Made by a program: the position numbers and the translations under genes. 64,000 nucleotides of DNA from Papio anubis (taxonomy: Eukaryota; Chordata; Mammalia; Primates; Cercopithecidae), in contig NC_044978.1 of NCBI RefSeq assembly GCF_008728515.1, positions 142,895,787 to 142,959,786 on the forward strand, read 5' to 3'. Numbering within the stretch: position 1 is the stretch's first letter; each line of letters begins with the position of its first letter. Below, piece after piece: positions 44,440 to 56,656 of the stretch. The notes under the pieces are model-generated. The model did not search any database. It was given only the letters and a program-made list of their open reading frames with translations, and was not told the origin of the DNA.

Positions 44440-44960
44440 TCAAAATGGACAATACCCAGTGGTTGATCATGCCACACAAAACTTCCTCCCCCAGCTACCA
44501 CATCTTCATTATCTCACTAAATGTTAACTTTATCTTTCTAATGTGTTGATGTTATGTGTGACTACTTTCTCTCTCAGCCTGCAGTTAATTTATCACCAAA
44601 CCCTATTGGCTATTCTTTAAAATTCTTACAGAATTAGACAATATCATCTTAACGCCCTAACTTAAATCAGTACCATCTTTTACCTGGATTATGCAAATAA
44701 TCTCCTAACTGATATTTCTGCTTCTAGTCTTAATATCCCTATTGTCTACTTTCAACTGGGCATTAACAGTAATTATTTTCAAAAACATGTCAGGGCTATG
44801 CAGAATGTTGAGCTGTCAGAGATAGTGAAAGGTACTTCAAAATATTCCTCATAAGGCTCTTTTACTCTAAACCCTGGAATAGCACCCTATTTCACAATGA
44901 AAGATAACATCCTATGATTTCCTACAACACCTCACATTGGTGGTTCCAAATGGAAAAGAT
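44440..44960 (+). repeat. L2 ORF fragment (sense)
   Basis: 'cttttacctggattatgcaa', 'ataatctcctaactgatatt', 'actctaaaccctggaatagc' and the CT-rich start follow the L2 ORF region in order (usual form: ctggactactgcaacagcct, then cctaactggtctccctgc). Strongly diverged, no reading frame. Confidence 0.5.
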
Positions 44961-45316
44961 TCCACACCCTACACAGCATTTAAAATTTTGTTTAGAAATA
45001 TTTTGTATTTCACAATGATTCAATGGTTACTGTGTGGATAGAAACAGTGATAGTTTCCATCCTGCAATACATGGGACAGACTTATGCAACAAAATATTTG
45101 TTCTTATCTGGATAGCTTGACTCTCTTATTGGGCAGTACTCTGGGTGAAAATGTAATTATAATTATCTGAAATTGGAAACCATTTTGAAAGGAGTTACGA
45201 AGACTTCTGTGTTACTACATACACTGATATTATAAGAATAAAACTACCATATTAATCGGTGGTAAATTATACTTTGTTTCCTTCATATTTTAGAAATAAA
45301 TAATTTATTTTGTTTT
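44961..45316. other. Unassigned unique sequence
   Basis: Target region of the following L1. Nothing recognised. Confidence 0.5.
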
Positions 45317-45332
45317 GAAAATCACATCATTT

Positions 45333-46352
45333 GGATGGGTGGAGCAAGATGGCCGAATAGGAACAGCTCTAGTCTCCAGTTCCCAGCACGAGCAACACAG
45401 AAGACGGGTGATTTCTGCATTTTCAACTGAGGTACCAGGTTCATCTCACTAGGGAGTGCCAGACAAGTCACTAGTCAGCTGCTGCAGCCTGACAAGTGAG
45501 AGCTGAAGCAGGGTGAGGCATCACCACACCTGGGAAGCACAAGGGGGAAGGGAATCCCTTTTCCTAGCCAGGGGAACTGAGACACACAACACCTGGAAAA
45601 TCGGGTAACTCCCACCCCAATACTGCACTTTACCAAGGGTCTTAGCAAATGGCACACCAGGAGATTATATCCCACGCCCACGGAGCCTCCCTCATTGCTA
45701 GCACAGTAGTCTGCGATCTAACAGCAAGACAGCAGCCAGGCTGGGAGAGGGGCGCCCTTCATTGCTGAGGATTAAGTAGGTAAACAAAGCCGCTGGGAAG
45801 CTTGACCTAGGTGGAGCCCACAGCAGCTCAAGGAGGCCTGCCTGTCTCTGTAGACTCCACCTCTGGGGACAGGGAACAGTTAAAAGAAAAAAAAAAAAGC
45901 AGCAGAAACCTCTGCAGACACAAATGACCCTGTCTGACAGCTTTGAAGACAGCAGTGGATCTCCCAACATGGAGGTTGAGATCTGAGAACGGACAGACTG
46001 CCTAATCAAGTGGGTCCCTGACCCCTGAGTACCCTAACTGGGAGACATTCCCCACTAGGGGCAGACCGATGCCCCACACCTCACACAGTGGGGTACACCC
46101 CTGAGACGAAGCTTCCAAAGCAAGAGCCAGACAGGAACACTCACTGTTCAGCAATATTCTATCTTCTGCAGCCTCTGCCGCTGATATTCAGGCAAACAGG
46201 GTCTGGAGTGGACCTCAAGCAAACTCAAACAGACCTGCAGCTGAGGGTCCTGACTGTTAGAAGGAAAACTAACAAACAGGAAGGACACCCACACCAAAAC
46301 CCCATCAGAATGTCACCATCACCAAAGACAAGAGGCAAATAAAACCACAAAG
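45333..46352 (+). promoter_or_regulatory. L1 5' UTR with internal promoter
   Basis: About 1 kb. The YY1-type motif CAAGATGGCCG lies just inside the element at about 45345, which in active L1s positions transcription start. The rest is GC-richer than the surroundings. In active L1 this region also holds an antisense promoter. Whether it still works here is not visible from sequence. Confidence 0.8.
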
Positions 46353-47347
46353 ATGGGGAAAAAGCAGGGCAGAAAAGCTGGAAATTCAAAAAATAAGAGC
46401 GCATCTCCCCCTCCAAAGTAACAAAGCTCATCACCAGCAACGGATCAAAGCTGGACGGAGAATAACTTTGACGAGATGAGAGAAGAAGGCTTCAGTCCAT
46501 CGAACTTCCCACAGCTAAAGGAGGAATTACGTACCCAGCGCAAAGAAACTAAAAATCTTGAAAAAAGAATGGAAGAATGGATAACTAGAACAATCAATGC
46601 AGAGAAGGCCATAAACGAACTGACAGAGATAAAACCATGACATGACAAATACATGACAAATTAACAACCTTCCATAACCGACTCGATCAACTGGAAGAAG
46701 GAGTATCAGTGATTGAGGATCAAATGAATGAAATGAAGTGAGAAGTCTAAAGAAAAAAGAAATGAACAAAGCCTTCAAGAAGTATCGGATTATGTGAAAA
46801 GACCAAATCTACGTCTGATTGGGTTGCCTGAAAGTGACGGGGAAAATGGAACCAAGTTGGAAAACACTCTGCAAGATATCATCCAGGACAACTTCCCCAA
46901 CCTAGTAAGGCAGGCCAACATTCAAATTCAGGAAATACAGAGAATGCCACAAAGATACTCCTTGAGAAGAGCAACTCCAAGACACATAATTACTGATTCA
47001 CCAAAGTTGAAATGAAGGAAAAAATGTTAAGGGCAGCCAGAGAGAAAGATCCGGTTACCCACAAAGGGAAGCCCATGCTAACAGCAGATCTCTCGCAGAA
47101 ACCTCCAAGCCAGAAGAGAGTGGGGCCAATATTCAACATTCTTAAAGAAAAGAATTTTCAACCCAGAATTTCATATCCAGCCAAACTAAGTTTCATCAGT
47201 GAAGGAGAAATAAAATCCTTTACAGATAAGCACATGCTTAGAGATTTTGTCACCACCAGGCCTGCCTTACAAGACACCCTGAAGGAAGTACTAAACATGA
47301 AAAGGAACAACTGGTACCAGACATTGCAAAAACATGCCAAAATGTAA
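46353..47347 (+). pseudogene. L1 ORF1 (RNA-binding chaperone), broken
   Basis: ORF1p is a trimeric nucleic-acid chaperone with a coiled coil, an RRM and a C-terminal domain. The start ATGGGGAAAAAGCAGGGC is at 46353, but a TAA ends the frame after 22 codons at 46419-46421. Further stops occur in the coiled-coil region near 46638 and 46741. The RRM part is readable at 46794-47015 ('MKRPNLRLIGLPESDGENGT') and the C-terminal domain, after a frame change, at 47012-47347 ('RAAREKDPVTHKGKP'), ending TAA at the normal place 63 bp before ORF2. Not functional. Confidence 0.9.
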
Positions 47348-47410
47348 AGAACATCGATGCTAGGAAGAAACTGCATTAACTAATGAGCAAAATGACCAGT
47401 TAATATCATA

Positions 47411-48262
47411 ATGACAGGATCAAGTTCACACATAACAATATTAACCTTAAATGTAAATGGACTAAATGGTCCAATTAAAAGACACAGCCTGGCAAACTGG
47501 ATAAAGATTCAAGACCCATCAGTTTGCTGTATTCAGGAGACCCATCTCACATGCAGAGACATACATAGGCTCAAAATAAAGGGATGGAGTAAGATCTATC
47601 AAGCAAATGGAGAACAAAAAAAAGCAGGGATTGCAATACTAGTCTCTGATAAAACAGACTTTAAACCTTCAAAGATCAAAAGAGACAAAGAAGGCCATTA
47701 CATAATGGTAAAGGGATCAATTCAACAGGAAGAGCTAACTATCCTACATATGTACGCACCCAATACAGGAGCACCCAGATTCATAAAGCAAGTTCTTAGA
47801 GACTTACAAAGAGACTTAGACTCCCATACAATAATAATGGGAGACTTCAACAGACCACTGTCAACATTAGACAGATCAATAAGACAGGAAGTTAACAAGG
47901 ATATCCAGGAATTGAATTCATCTCTGCACCAAGTGGAACTAATAGACATCTACAGAACTCTCCACCCCAAATCAACAGAATATACATTCTTCTCACCACC
48001 ACACCACACTTATTCCAAAATTGACCACAGAGTTGGAAGTAAAGCACTCCTCAGCAAATGTAAGAGAACAGAAATTATAACAGACTGTCTCTCAGACCAC
48101 AGTGCAATCAAACTAGAACTCAGGACTAAGGAACTTAATCAAAACCACTCGGCTACATGGCAACTGAACAACCTGCTCCTGAATGACTACTGGGTACATA
48201 ACGAAATGAAGGCAGAATTAAATACTTTCTTTGAAACCAATGAGAACAAAGATACAACATAA
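47411..48262 (+). pseudogene. L1 ORF2 endonuclease region, uninterrupted 283 codons
   Basis: The N-terminal part of ORF2 is an APE-type endonuclease that nicks target DNA. The frame from the ATG at 47411 runs 283 codons to TAA at 48260, longer than the whole endonuclease domain (about 239 residues). The residues known to matter are all retained: Asn14, Glu43, Tyr115, Asp145 (GAC at 47843), Asn147, Thr192, Asp205, Ser228 and His230 (CAC at 48098). The RT and C-terminal parts downstream are in other frames, so as an ORF2 gene it is truncated. A free endonuclease fragment is possible only if it is transcribed and translated. Confidence 0.88.
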
Positions 48263-51228
48263 TAGAATCTCTGGGACACATTTAAAGCAGTGTGTAGAGG
48301 GAAATTTATAGCACTAAATGTCCACAAGAGAAAGCTGGAAAGATCTAAAATTGACACTAGCATCACAATTAAAAGAACTGGAGAAGCAAGAGCAAACACA
48401 TTCAAAAGCTAACAGAAGGCAAGAAATAACTAAGATAAGAGCAGAACTGAAGGAGATAGAGACACAAAAATCCTGCCAAAAAATCAGTGAATCCAGTAGT
48501 TAGATTTTTGAAAAGATCAACAAAATTGATAGACCCCTAGCAAGATTAATAAAGAAGAAAAGAGAGAAGAATCAAATAGACGCAATAAAAATTCATAAAG
48601 TTGATATCACCACCGACCCTAAAGAAATACAAACTGCCATCAGAGAATCTATAAACACCTCTACGCAAATAAACTAGAAAATCTAGAAGAAATGGATAAT
48701 TTCCTGGACACTTACACTCTCCAAAGACTAAACCAGGAAGAAGTTGAATCCCTGAATAGACCAACAGTAGGCTCTGAAATTGAGGCAACAATTAATAGCC
48801 TACCAACCAAAAAATGGGTAGGATTCGCAGCTGAATCTACCAGAGGTACAAGGAAGAGCTGGTACCATTCCTTCTGAAACTATTCCAATCAATAGAAAAT
48901 GAGGGAATCCTCCCTAACTCATTTTATGAGGCCAACATCATCCTGATACCAAAGCCTGGCAGAGACACAACAAAAAAAGAGAATTCTAGACCAATATCCC
49001 TGATGAACATCGATGCAAAAATCCTCAATAAAATACTGGCAAACTGAATTCAGCAGCACATCAAAAAGCTTATCCACCATGATCAAGTGGGCTTCATCCC
49101 TGAGATGCAAGGCTGGTTCAACATACACAAATCAATAAATGTAATCCAGCATATAAGCAGAACCAAAGACCAAAACCCCACGATTATCTCAATAGATGCA
49201 GAAAAGGCCTTTGACAAAATTCAACAACACTTCATACTAAAAATTCTCAATAAATTTGGTATTAATGGAACGTATCTCAAAATAATAAGAGCTATTTATG
49301 ACAAACCCACAGCCAATAACATACTGAATGGGCAAAAGTTGGAAGCATTCCATTTGAAAACTGGCAAAGACAGAGATGCCCTCTCTCACCACTCCTATTC
49401 AACATATGGTTGGAAGTTCTGGCTAGGGCAATCAGGCAAGAGAAAGAAATCAAGGGTATTCAGTTAGGAAAAGAAGAAGTCAAATTGTCCCTGTTTGCAG
49501 ATGACATGATTGTATATTTAGAAAACCCCATTGTCTCAGCCCAAAATCTCCTTAAGCTGATAAGCAACTTCAGCAAAGTCTCAGGATACAAAATTAATGT
49601 GCAAAAATCACAAGCATTCTTATACACCAGTAACAGACAAACAGAGAGCCAAATCATGAATGAACTTCCAATCACAATTGCTTCAAAGAGAGTAAAATAC
49701 CAAGGAATCCAACTTACAAAGGATGTAAAGGACCTCTTCAAGGAGAACTACAAACCACTGCTCAGTGAAATAAAAGAGGACACAAACAAATGGAAGAACA
49801 TACCATGCTCATGAATAGGAAGAATCAATACTATGAAAATGGCCACACTGCCCAAGGTAACTTATAGATTCATTGCCATCACCATTAAGCTACCAATGAG
49901 TTTCTTCACAGAATTGGAAAAAACTGCTTTAAAGTTCATATGGAACCAAAAAAGACCCTGCATTGCCAAAACAATCCTAATGCAAAATAACAAAGCTGGA
50001 GGCATCAGACTACCTGACTTCAAACTATACTACAAGGCTACAGTAACCAAAACAGCATGGTACTGGTACCAAATCAGAGATATAGACCAATGGAACAGAA
50101 CAGAGCCCTCAGAAATAATACCACACATCTACAGCCATCTGATCTTTGACAAACCTGAGAAAAACAAGAAATGGGGAAAGGATTCCCTATTTATTAAATG
50201 GTGCTGGGAAAATTGGCTAACCATAAGTAGAAAGCTGAAACTGGATCCTTTCCTTCCTTACTCCTTATACAAAAATTAATTCAAGATGGATTAGAGACTT
50301 AAATGTTAGACCTAATACCATGAAAACCCTAGAAGAAAACCTAGGTAATACCATTCAGGACATGGGCATGGGCAAGAACTTCATGTCTAAAACACCAAAA
50401 GCAATGGCAATAGAAGCCAAAATTGACAAATGGGATCTAATTAAACTAAAGAGCTTCTTCACAGCAAAAGAAACTACCGTCAGAGTGAACAGGCAACCTA
50501 CAGAATGGGAGAAAATTTATGCAATCTACTCATCAGACAAAGGCCTAGTATCTAGAACCTACAAAGAACTCAACCAAATTTACAAGAAAAAAACAAACAA
50601 CCCCATCAAAAAGTGGACAAATGATATGAACAGACATTTCTCAAAAGAAGACATTCATACAGCCAACAGACACATGAAAAAATGCTCATCATCACTGGCC
50701 ATCAGAGAAATGCAAATCAAAACCACACTGAGATACCATCTCACACCAGTTAGAATGGCAATCATTAAAAAGTCAGGAAACAACAGTTGCTGGAGAGGAT
50801 GTGGAGGAATAGGAATATTTTTACACTGTTGGTGGAAGTGTAAACTACTTCAACCATTATGGAAAACAGTATGGCAATTCATCAAGGATCTAGAACTAGA
50901 AATACCATATGACCCAACCATCCCATTACTGGGTATATGCCCAAAGGATTATAAATCATGCTGCTATAAAGACACATGCACATGTATGTTCATTGCGACA
51001 CTATTCACAATAGCAAAGACTTGAAATCAACCCAAATGTCCATCAGTGACAGACTGGATTAAGAAAATGTGGCACATAGACACCAAGGAATACTATGCAG
51101 CCATAAAAAAGGATGAGTTTGTGTCCTTTGTAGGGACATGGATGCAGCTGGAAACCATCATTCTCAGCAAACTATCGCAAGAAGAGAAAACCAAACACCA
51201 CATGTTCTCACTCATAGGTGGGAACTGA
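48263..51228 (+). pseudogene. L1 ORF2 reverse transcriptase and Cys-rich region, frameshifted
   Basis: RT copies L1 RNA at the nicked target. The region is split over several frames, with open pieces at 48318-48503, 48692-48877, 49087-49467, 49410-49814, 49833-50279, 50320-51024 and 51046-51228. The catalytic motif is intact locally, as FADD at 49494-49505 in 'LSLFADDMIVYLENP'. The C-terminal Cys-rich segment is at about 50790-50980 ('CWRGCGGIGIFLHCWWKC'), followed by TGA at 51022. The final piece ends 'HHMFSLIGGN' at the usual ORF2 stop, 51226-51228. At least five frame changes make this a pseudogene. Confidence 0.9.
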
Positions 51229-51489
51229 ACAATGAGATCACTTGGACTCAGGAAGGGTAACATCACACACTGGGGCCTATCATGGGGAGGGGGGAGCGGG
51301 GAGGGATTATATTGGGAGTTATACCTGATGTAAATGACGAGTTGATGGGTGCTGACGAGTTGATGGGTGTCGCACACCAACATGACACAAGTATATATAT
51401 GTAACAAACCTGCACGTTATGCACATGTACCCTAGAACTTTAAGTATAATGATAAAAATAAATAAATAAATAATAAAACATAAAAAAAA
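51229..51489 (+). terminator. L1 3' UTR with G-tract and poly(A) signals
   Basis: A run of G-tracts at 51284-51305 has four or more GGG blocks and could form a G-quadruplex, a conserved L1PA trait. A local duplication of TGACGAGTTGATGGGTG occurs at 51337-51370. The end carries repeated AATAAA hexamers ('aaataaataaataataaaac') before the tail. Confidence 0.8.
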
Positions 51490-51629
51490 GAAAATCACAT
51501 CATTTATGGCAACAGTTCTTGTAACATGTAAATCACAAAAATTATATGATAAAAATTATAATGGACACACAATTCTTCAATTCTGACATATTCTTGAATC
51601 ATTACTATTTAGGGAATCATGAGTAACTT

Positions 51630-52585
51630 CTTTTAGTTTTTTAATTAAAAATTTTTTTGTGGGTAAATAGCAGGTGTATATATTTATGGGGTACATGAGG
51701 TTTTGATGCAGGCATGCAATGTGAAAGGAGTGCATCAATGAAGAATGGGGCATCCACTCCCTCAAGTATTTATCCTTTGAGTTACACACAATCCAGTTAC
51801 TTTCTTTAAGTTTTTTAAACAATATACAATTAAATTATTATTAACTAGAGTTGCCCTATTGTGCTGTCTTAACCATCTTCACCTTCCCTTCAAATTCCCC
51901 ACTACCCTTCCTGGCCTCTGGTAACCATCCTTCTACTGTCTATGTTCATGAGTTCAATTATTTGCTTTTTAGATCACACAAATAAGTGAGAATATGCAAA
52001 GTTTGTTTTTCTCTATGTGGCCTATTTCACTTAACATAAGGCTCTCCAGTTTCACCCATGTTGTTGCAAATGCCTGGATCTTATTCTTTTTTATGGCAGA
52101 ATATCCCTACACTGTATGTAAGTACCATGTTTTCTTTTTCTTTTTTCTTTTACTTTCTTTCTTTTTTTTTTTTTGAGTTGGAGTCTTGCTCTGTAGCCCG
52201 GGCTGGAGTGCAGTGGTGTGATCTCGGCTCACTGAAAGCTCCGCCTCCCGGGTTCATGCCATTCTCCTGCCTCAGTCTCCCAAGTAGCTGGGACTACAGG
52301 CACCTGCCACCACGTCCGACTAATTTTTTTTGTATTTTCAGTACAGACGGGGTTTCACTGTGTTAGCCAGGATGGTTTCGATCTCCTGACCTCGTGATCC
52401 TCCTGCCTCAGCCTTTCAAAGTGCTGGGATTACAGGCTTGAGCCACTGCACCTGGTCCACATTTTCTATATCCGTTCATCTGTTGATGGACACCTAAGTT
52501 GCTTCCAAATATTAGCTATTACAAATAGTACTGCAAAAAAAACATAAGAATGGAGATATCTTTTCAATATACTGATTGCCTTTCT
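51630..52585 (-). mobile_element. L1 3' region (antisense, older primate type), split by an Alu
   Basis: 'tatatatttatggggtacat', 'gcatgcaatgtgaaaggagt', 'ctctatgtggcctatttcac', 'tttcacccatgttgttgcaa' precede the Alu. 'ccacattttctatatccgtt' and 'gttgatggacacctaagttg' continue after it. The two parts are one antisense L1. Confidence 0.85.
52141..52457 (-). mobile_element. Alu element (antisense, AluY-like)
   Basis: Runs from a T-rich start to 'gccactgcacctggtc'. 'gatctcctgacctcgtgatc' is AluY-type. The flanks ACCATGTTTTCT (52126-52137) and TCCACATTTTCT (52456-52467) are a diverged target duplication within the L1. Confidence 0.93.
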
Positions 52586-53660
52586 TTTGAAGGTGGAAGC
52601 AAAATACAAAATGCTCAAGTTCCTTATATAAAATGGTGTAGTATTTGCTTATAACCTATGCACATTCTTCTGTATACTTGAAACCATCTCTGGATTACTT
52701 ATAGTACCTAATACAATGTAAACGCTATGTAAACAGGTGTTATATTGTATTTTTATTTGTATTATTTTGTGCTGCTTTATGTTATTTTTTAATAAAGTTT
52801 TGTTTTGTTTTTAATATTTTCAATTCCCGGTTGGTTGAATCCAGGAATTTGGAGCCATTGGAAGGTCAAGTAGGCCTTCCAAGTCACATAAAAAATGACC
52901 TATGAAGTACAGAAAAGGAGTTAAGTCTTTTGACCTAGGAGATCAGAAACAGAGTCTAAAAGGTAATTTTTCTTTGTCTCTTTCTTAAAACTCTTCCTTT
53001 CTGCTTTGCTTTCCACCATTACATTACTTGTTTCGGTATCAGAAATGGTAGAAGAATTGTCATGTTTTCTGACACTTGTAAAATCTTAGTGAAAATTTCT
53101 AGTAGTTTGAAGTAATTGAATCAGGTTCCATTGCTTGACAGTCAGTATACCAGATATGGAACGCACTATTAAGATCCTGCTCTTGTACCGTTTACCTGTT
53201 TTCCGTTCCATAATGCATCTCTCTCCCTTCTCAAATCAGAGTATTTGTTATTTGCCATTTGGACCATGATTGTAGTATATCAGATAAAATGTTATAAATA
53301 ATATTTGATAAGAAGACTCAGAAATTACTCATAATCTAAGCTGAAAATAGATTATTATAATAGATAAATATTTTGTAAATGTTCTTCAAATTCCAGGGGC
53401 AATAAGGAGTAGTGAATACTTTGATAACACTAAACATATTTTTATATGGCAAAGTTCTTTATAGGCAGAATAGGACAGCTGGGAAAATCTTTGACTTATA
53501 GTGAAAAATTCATTTTCTTAATATAAAAAGCTTATAAAAGAAGATAAGATAAATATCAACATCAGTATAGAAAAATAAACAAGAAAGAAGCACTGAAGTT
53601 CATTGAAAAAGAAGTGCAAGGATTTTTTAAATATTTGAAAACTTTCAACATTATTCATAA
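52586..53660. other. Unassigned unique sequence
   Basis: No gene or firm repeat is evident. Confidence 0.5.
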
Positions 53661-53669
53661 GAAAGACAA

Positions 53670-54920
53670 AAGTTTCCTATTTAATAAATAGAGTTTGGAA
53701 AACTGGCTAGCCATATGCAGAAAACTGAAACTGGACCCCTTCCTCACACCTTATACAAAAATTAACTCAAGATGGATTTAAGACTTAAATATAAGACCTA
53801 AAACCATAAAAACCCTAGAAGAAAACCTAGACAATACCATTCAGGACATAGCCATAGGCAGAGATTTTATGACTAAAACACCAAAAGCAGTGGTAACAAA
53901 TCCAAAATTGACAAATGGAATCTAATTAAACTAAAGAGCTTCTGCACAGCAAAATAAACTATCATCAGAGTGAACAGGCAACTACTAAATGGGAGAAATC
54001 TTTGCAATCTATCCATCTGACAAAGGGCTAATATCCAAAATCTACAAGGAACTTAAATAAATTTACAAGAAAAAAACAAGCAACCCCATCAAAAAGTGGT
54101 GGAGGATGTGAACAGACTCTTCTCGAAAGAAGACATTTATGCGGCCAACGAACAAATGAAAAAAAGCTGATCATCACTGGTCATTAGAAAAATGAAAATC
54201 AAAACCACAATGAGGTACCATCTCATGCCAGTTAGAATGGTGATCATTAAAAAGTCAGGAAACAATAGATGCTGGAGAGGGTGTGAAGAAGTAGGAATGC
54301 TTTTATACTGTTGGTGAAAGTGTAAATTAGTTCAACCACTGCAGAAGACACTGTGGGGATTCCTCAAGGATTTAGAACTAGAAATACAATTTGACCCAGT
54401 AAGTCCATTACTGGGTATATACCCAAAGGATTATAAATCATTCTACTATAAAGACACATGCACATATATGTTTATTGAAGCACTGTTCACAATAGCAAAG
54501 ACCTGGAACCAACCCAAATGCCCATCAATGACAGACTGAATGAAGAAAATGTGACACATGTACACCATGGTATACTCGGCAGCCCTAAAAAAATAATGAG
54601 TTCATGTCCTTTGCAGGGACATGCATGAAGCTGCAAACCATCATTCTCAGCAAACTAACACAGGAACAGAAAACCAAACGCCGCATGTTCTCACTCATAA
54701 GTGGTAGTTGAACAATGAGAACATATGGGCACAGGGAGGGGAACACCACACACTGGGACCTGTCAGGGTTTGGAGGGCAAGGGGAGGAATAGCATTAGGA
54801 GAAATACCTAATGTAGATGACGGGTTGACGGGTGCAGTAAACCACCATGGCACATGTATACCTATGTAACAAGTCTGCATGTTTTGCACATTTATCCCAG
54901 AACTTAACATATAATTTAAA
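53670..54920 (+). mobile_element. Truncated L1PA (sense), about 1.25 kb
   Basis: Starts within ORF2 ('tttcctatttaataaatag') and follows the same order as 50180-51440 of the full-length L1 to a 3' end 'gcacatttatcccagaactt'. It has many more substitutions and frame breaks and an older 3' UTR. A minus-strand ORF at 54695-54931 is its shadow. Confidence 0.93.
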
Positions 54921-54984
54921 AAATAGACCAAAAAACTTTATATGAACATACTTCTATTGGTGTTGTACATAAAGAGTGACACAA

Positions 54985-55400
54985 TCTGTGCATTTACCAG
55001 CAATATTACATATGCATCAGGACTTTATTCAAGCAAGTCCACTCCTAGCAATCTAACCCTAAAATATACTTGCAAAAACATAAAAATAAGGTATTTATAT
55101 GGCTAATCAGTGCAGTCCTCTGTGTTATGGAATGGTTTGATCAGACGACTAAATGAAAACAATAAAAAACTAATTAAGCACCCCATTGGAATACCACACT
55201 ACTGAGAAAGAGAAGAAAAAAGATCACTATGCACCACGAGGATTAATCTTCTTCACAATATAGACTTGGGTAAATATATGAAGTTACAAAAGAGTATCAG
55301 TAACCTCTTGTCCTTTATCTAAAAATAAAGACTACAAATACGTGTGTATGTATGTCTGCACAGAATTACATTTTATAAAATAAAAATGGAATGTCAATTA
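54985..55400 (+). repeat. Possible older L1M 3' region (sense)
   Basis: 'caagtccactcctagcaatc', 'attggaataccacactactg' and 'aaaaagatcactatgcacca' resemble the ORF2 end of mammalian-wide L1. Confidence 0.4.
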
Positions 55401-56288
55401 AAAAAGTGTGAAAAGAGTTTTCTATTGTGGAAAGGAAGAGTGGAGAAGACAACCATAAAAGTCAAGCTTACCTGAATATGCCTTGTTTTGTCATTTTGAA
55501 TTAAGATTCATGTGAATATTTTACAAATTTCTGATACATGCATTTCTATTGTCCTTAAAATAAAATTGTTTGTCACTCAAAAAAAAGTATAAAAATAATT
55601 AAATTTAAATATAAATAGCAATCTCAAAAATCAAAAACAAAGTAAATGAAATAAATTTTCTTATCTGAGCATTCAGTATTCAAATTATTTAATATATTTC
55701 TTTTATCTCTCTTTGTTTTTACAGCCCCTGAGTAATTAAATGGAATAAAAGGGAGAAGAGCACTAGCTTCTTTTATTTTAAAAAATGTAACTTGCATACT
55801 CAATATATGCAAGAAAATCATTATCTGGGCATAATGAGACAAAAGACAGTGTCCCCTTGTAAAAAAGCTTACATTTCAATGACAAAGATGGATACATACA
55901 TTACAAGATAATATAAAATGTAAAACAACAAGAAATGGGAAACAATATCCGTCACTTCTCTAACTCAAAATAGATGTTGCATTTTCTTTCTTGTATTCCT
56001 GTTCTGTAATTGTTTATTTCTTTTGATCTCAATTCCAATTATTCCCCAGGTGTTTTCCCATTGTTTCTATTTTCTACTATATTTTCCAGTATCTCCTATG
56101 AGGAGGTTGGAGTGAGTAGGAGGGAATTAATAGAATTGTTAAGTATTGCCAAATAATACTTAACATATGCAATCAGAATATCTGTGCAATAAATGTACTC
56201 TAAATATATTCATCTTGGAAAAGAGTAATTTGGAAAATAAAAATTTCAATTTTATTAAGAAAAAAATATGTATTTCAGTTATCTGTCT
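55401..56288. other. Unassigned unique sequence
   Basis: AT-rich. Nothing recognised. Confidence 0.5.
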
Positions 56289-56293
56289 CTATG

Positions 56294-56656
56294 GGATCTA
56301 GTTTGGCTCTTTCCCCACCCAAATCTCATCTTGAGTTGTAGCTCCCATAATTCTCACATGTTGTTTGAGGGACCTAGTGGGAGATAAGTGAATTGTGGGG
56401 GTAGTTTCCTCCATACTGTTCTCATGGTAGTTAATAATTCTCATGAGATCTGGTGGTTTTATATGGGGAAACTCGTTTCTCTTGATTCTCATTCAATCTT
56501 TGCCTAATGTCATGTAAGATTTGCCTTTCACCTTACACCATAATTGTGAGGCCTCCCCAGCCATGAGGAACTATGAGTCCCTTAAACTTCTTTTTCTTTA
56601 TAAGTTGCCCAGTCTGGGATATGTATTTATCGGTTGTGTGAAAACAGACTAATATA
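56294..56656 (+). repeat. 5' LTR of the MST provirus
   Basis: 'tttggctctttccccaccca', 'gagatctggtggttttatat', 'ccataattgtgaggcctccc' and the end 'gaaaacagactaatata'. The first base of the usual TGAT start is substituted. Confidence 0.88.

Larger units (their letters stand above)
45333..51489 (+). mobile_element. Full-length L1PA LINE-1
   Basis: 6157 bp: 5' UTR, ORF1, 63-bp spacer, ORF2, 3' UTR, A-rich tail. A perfect 16-bp target duplication, GAAAATCACATCATTT, is at 45317-45332 and 51490-51505. The start GGATGGGTGGAGCAAGATGG and the 3' UTR G-tract are those of the primate L1PA lineage. Full length is the minority outcome of L1 insertion. Stops in ORF1 and frame changes in ORF2 make it incapable of autonomous retrotransposition. 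Confidence 0.96.

Noticed and set aside
45475..46009. Minus-strand ORFs in the L1 5' UTR as a possible ORF0
   Set aside because: ORF0 lies on this strand in the L1 5' UTR, but the two frames here do not coincide with the position I expect for ORF0 and I could not confirm start or splice sites.
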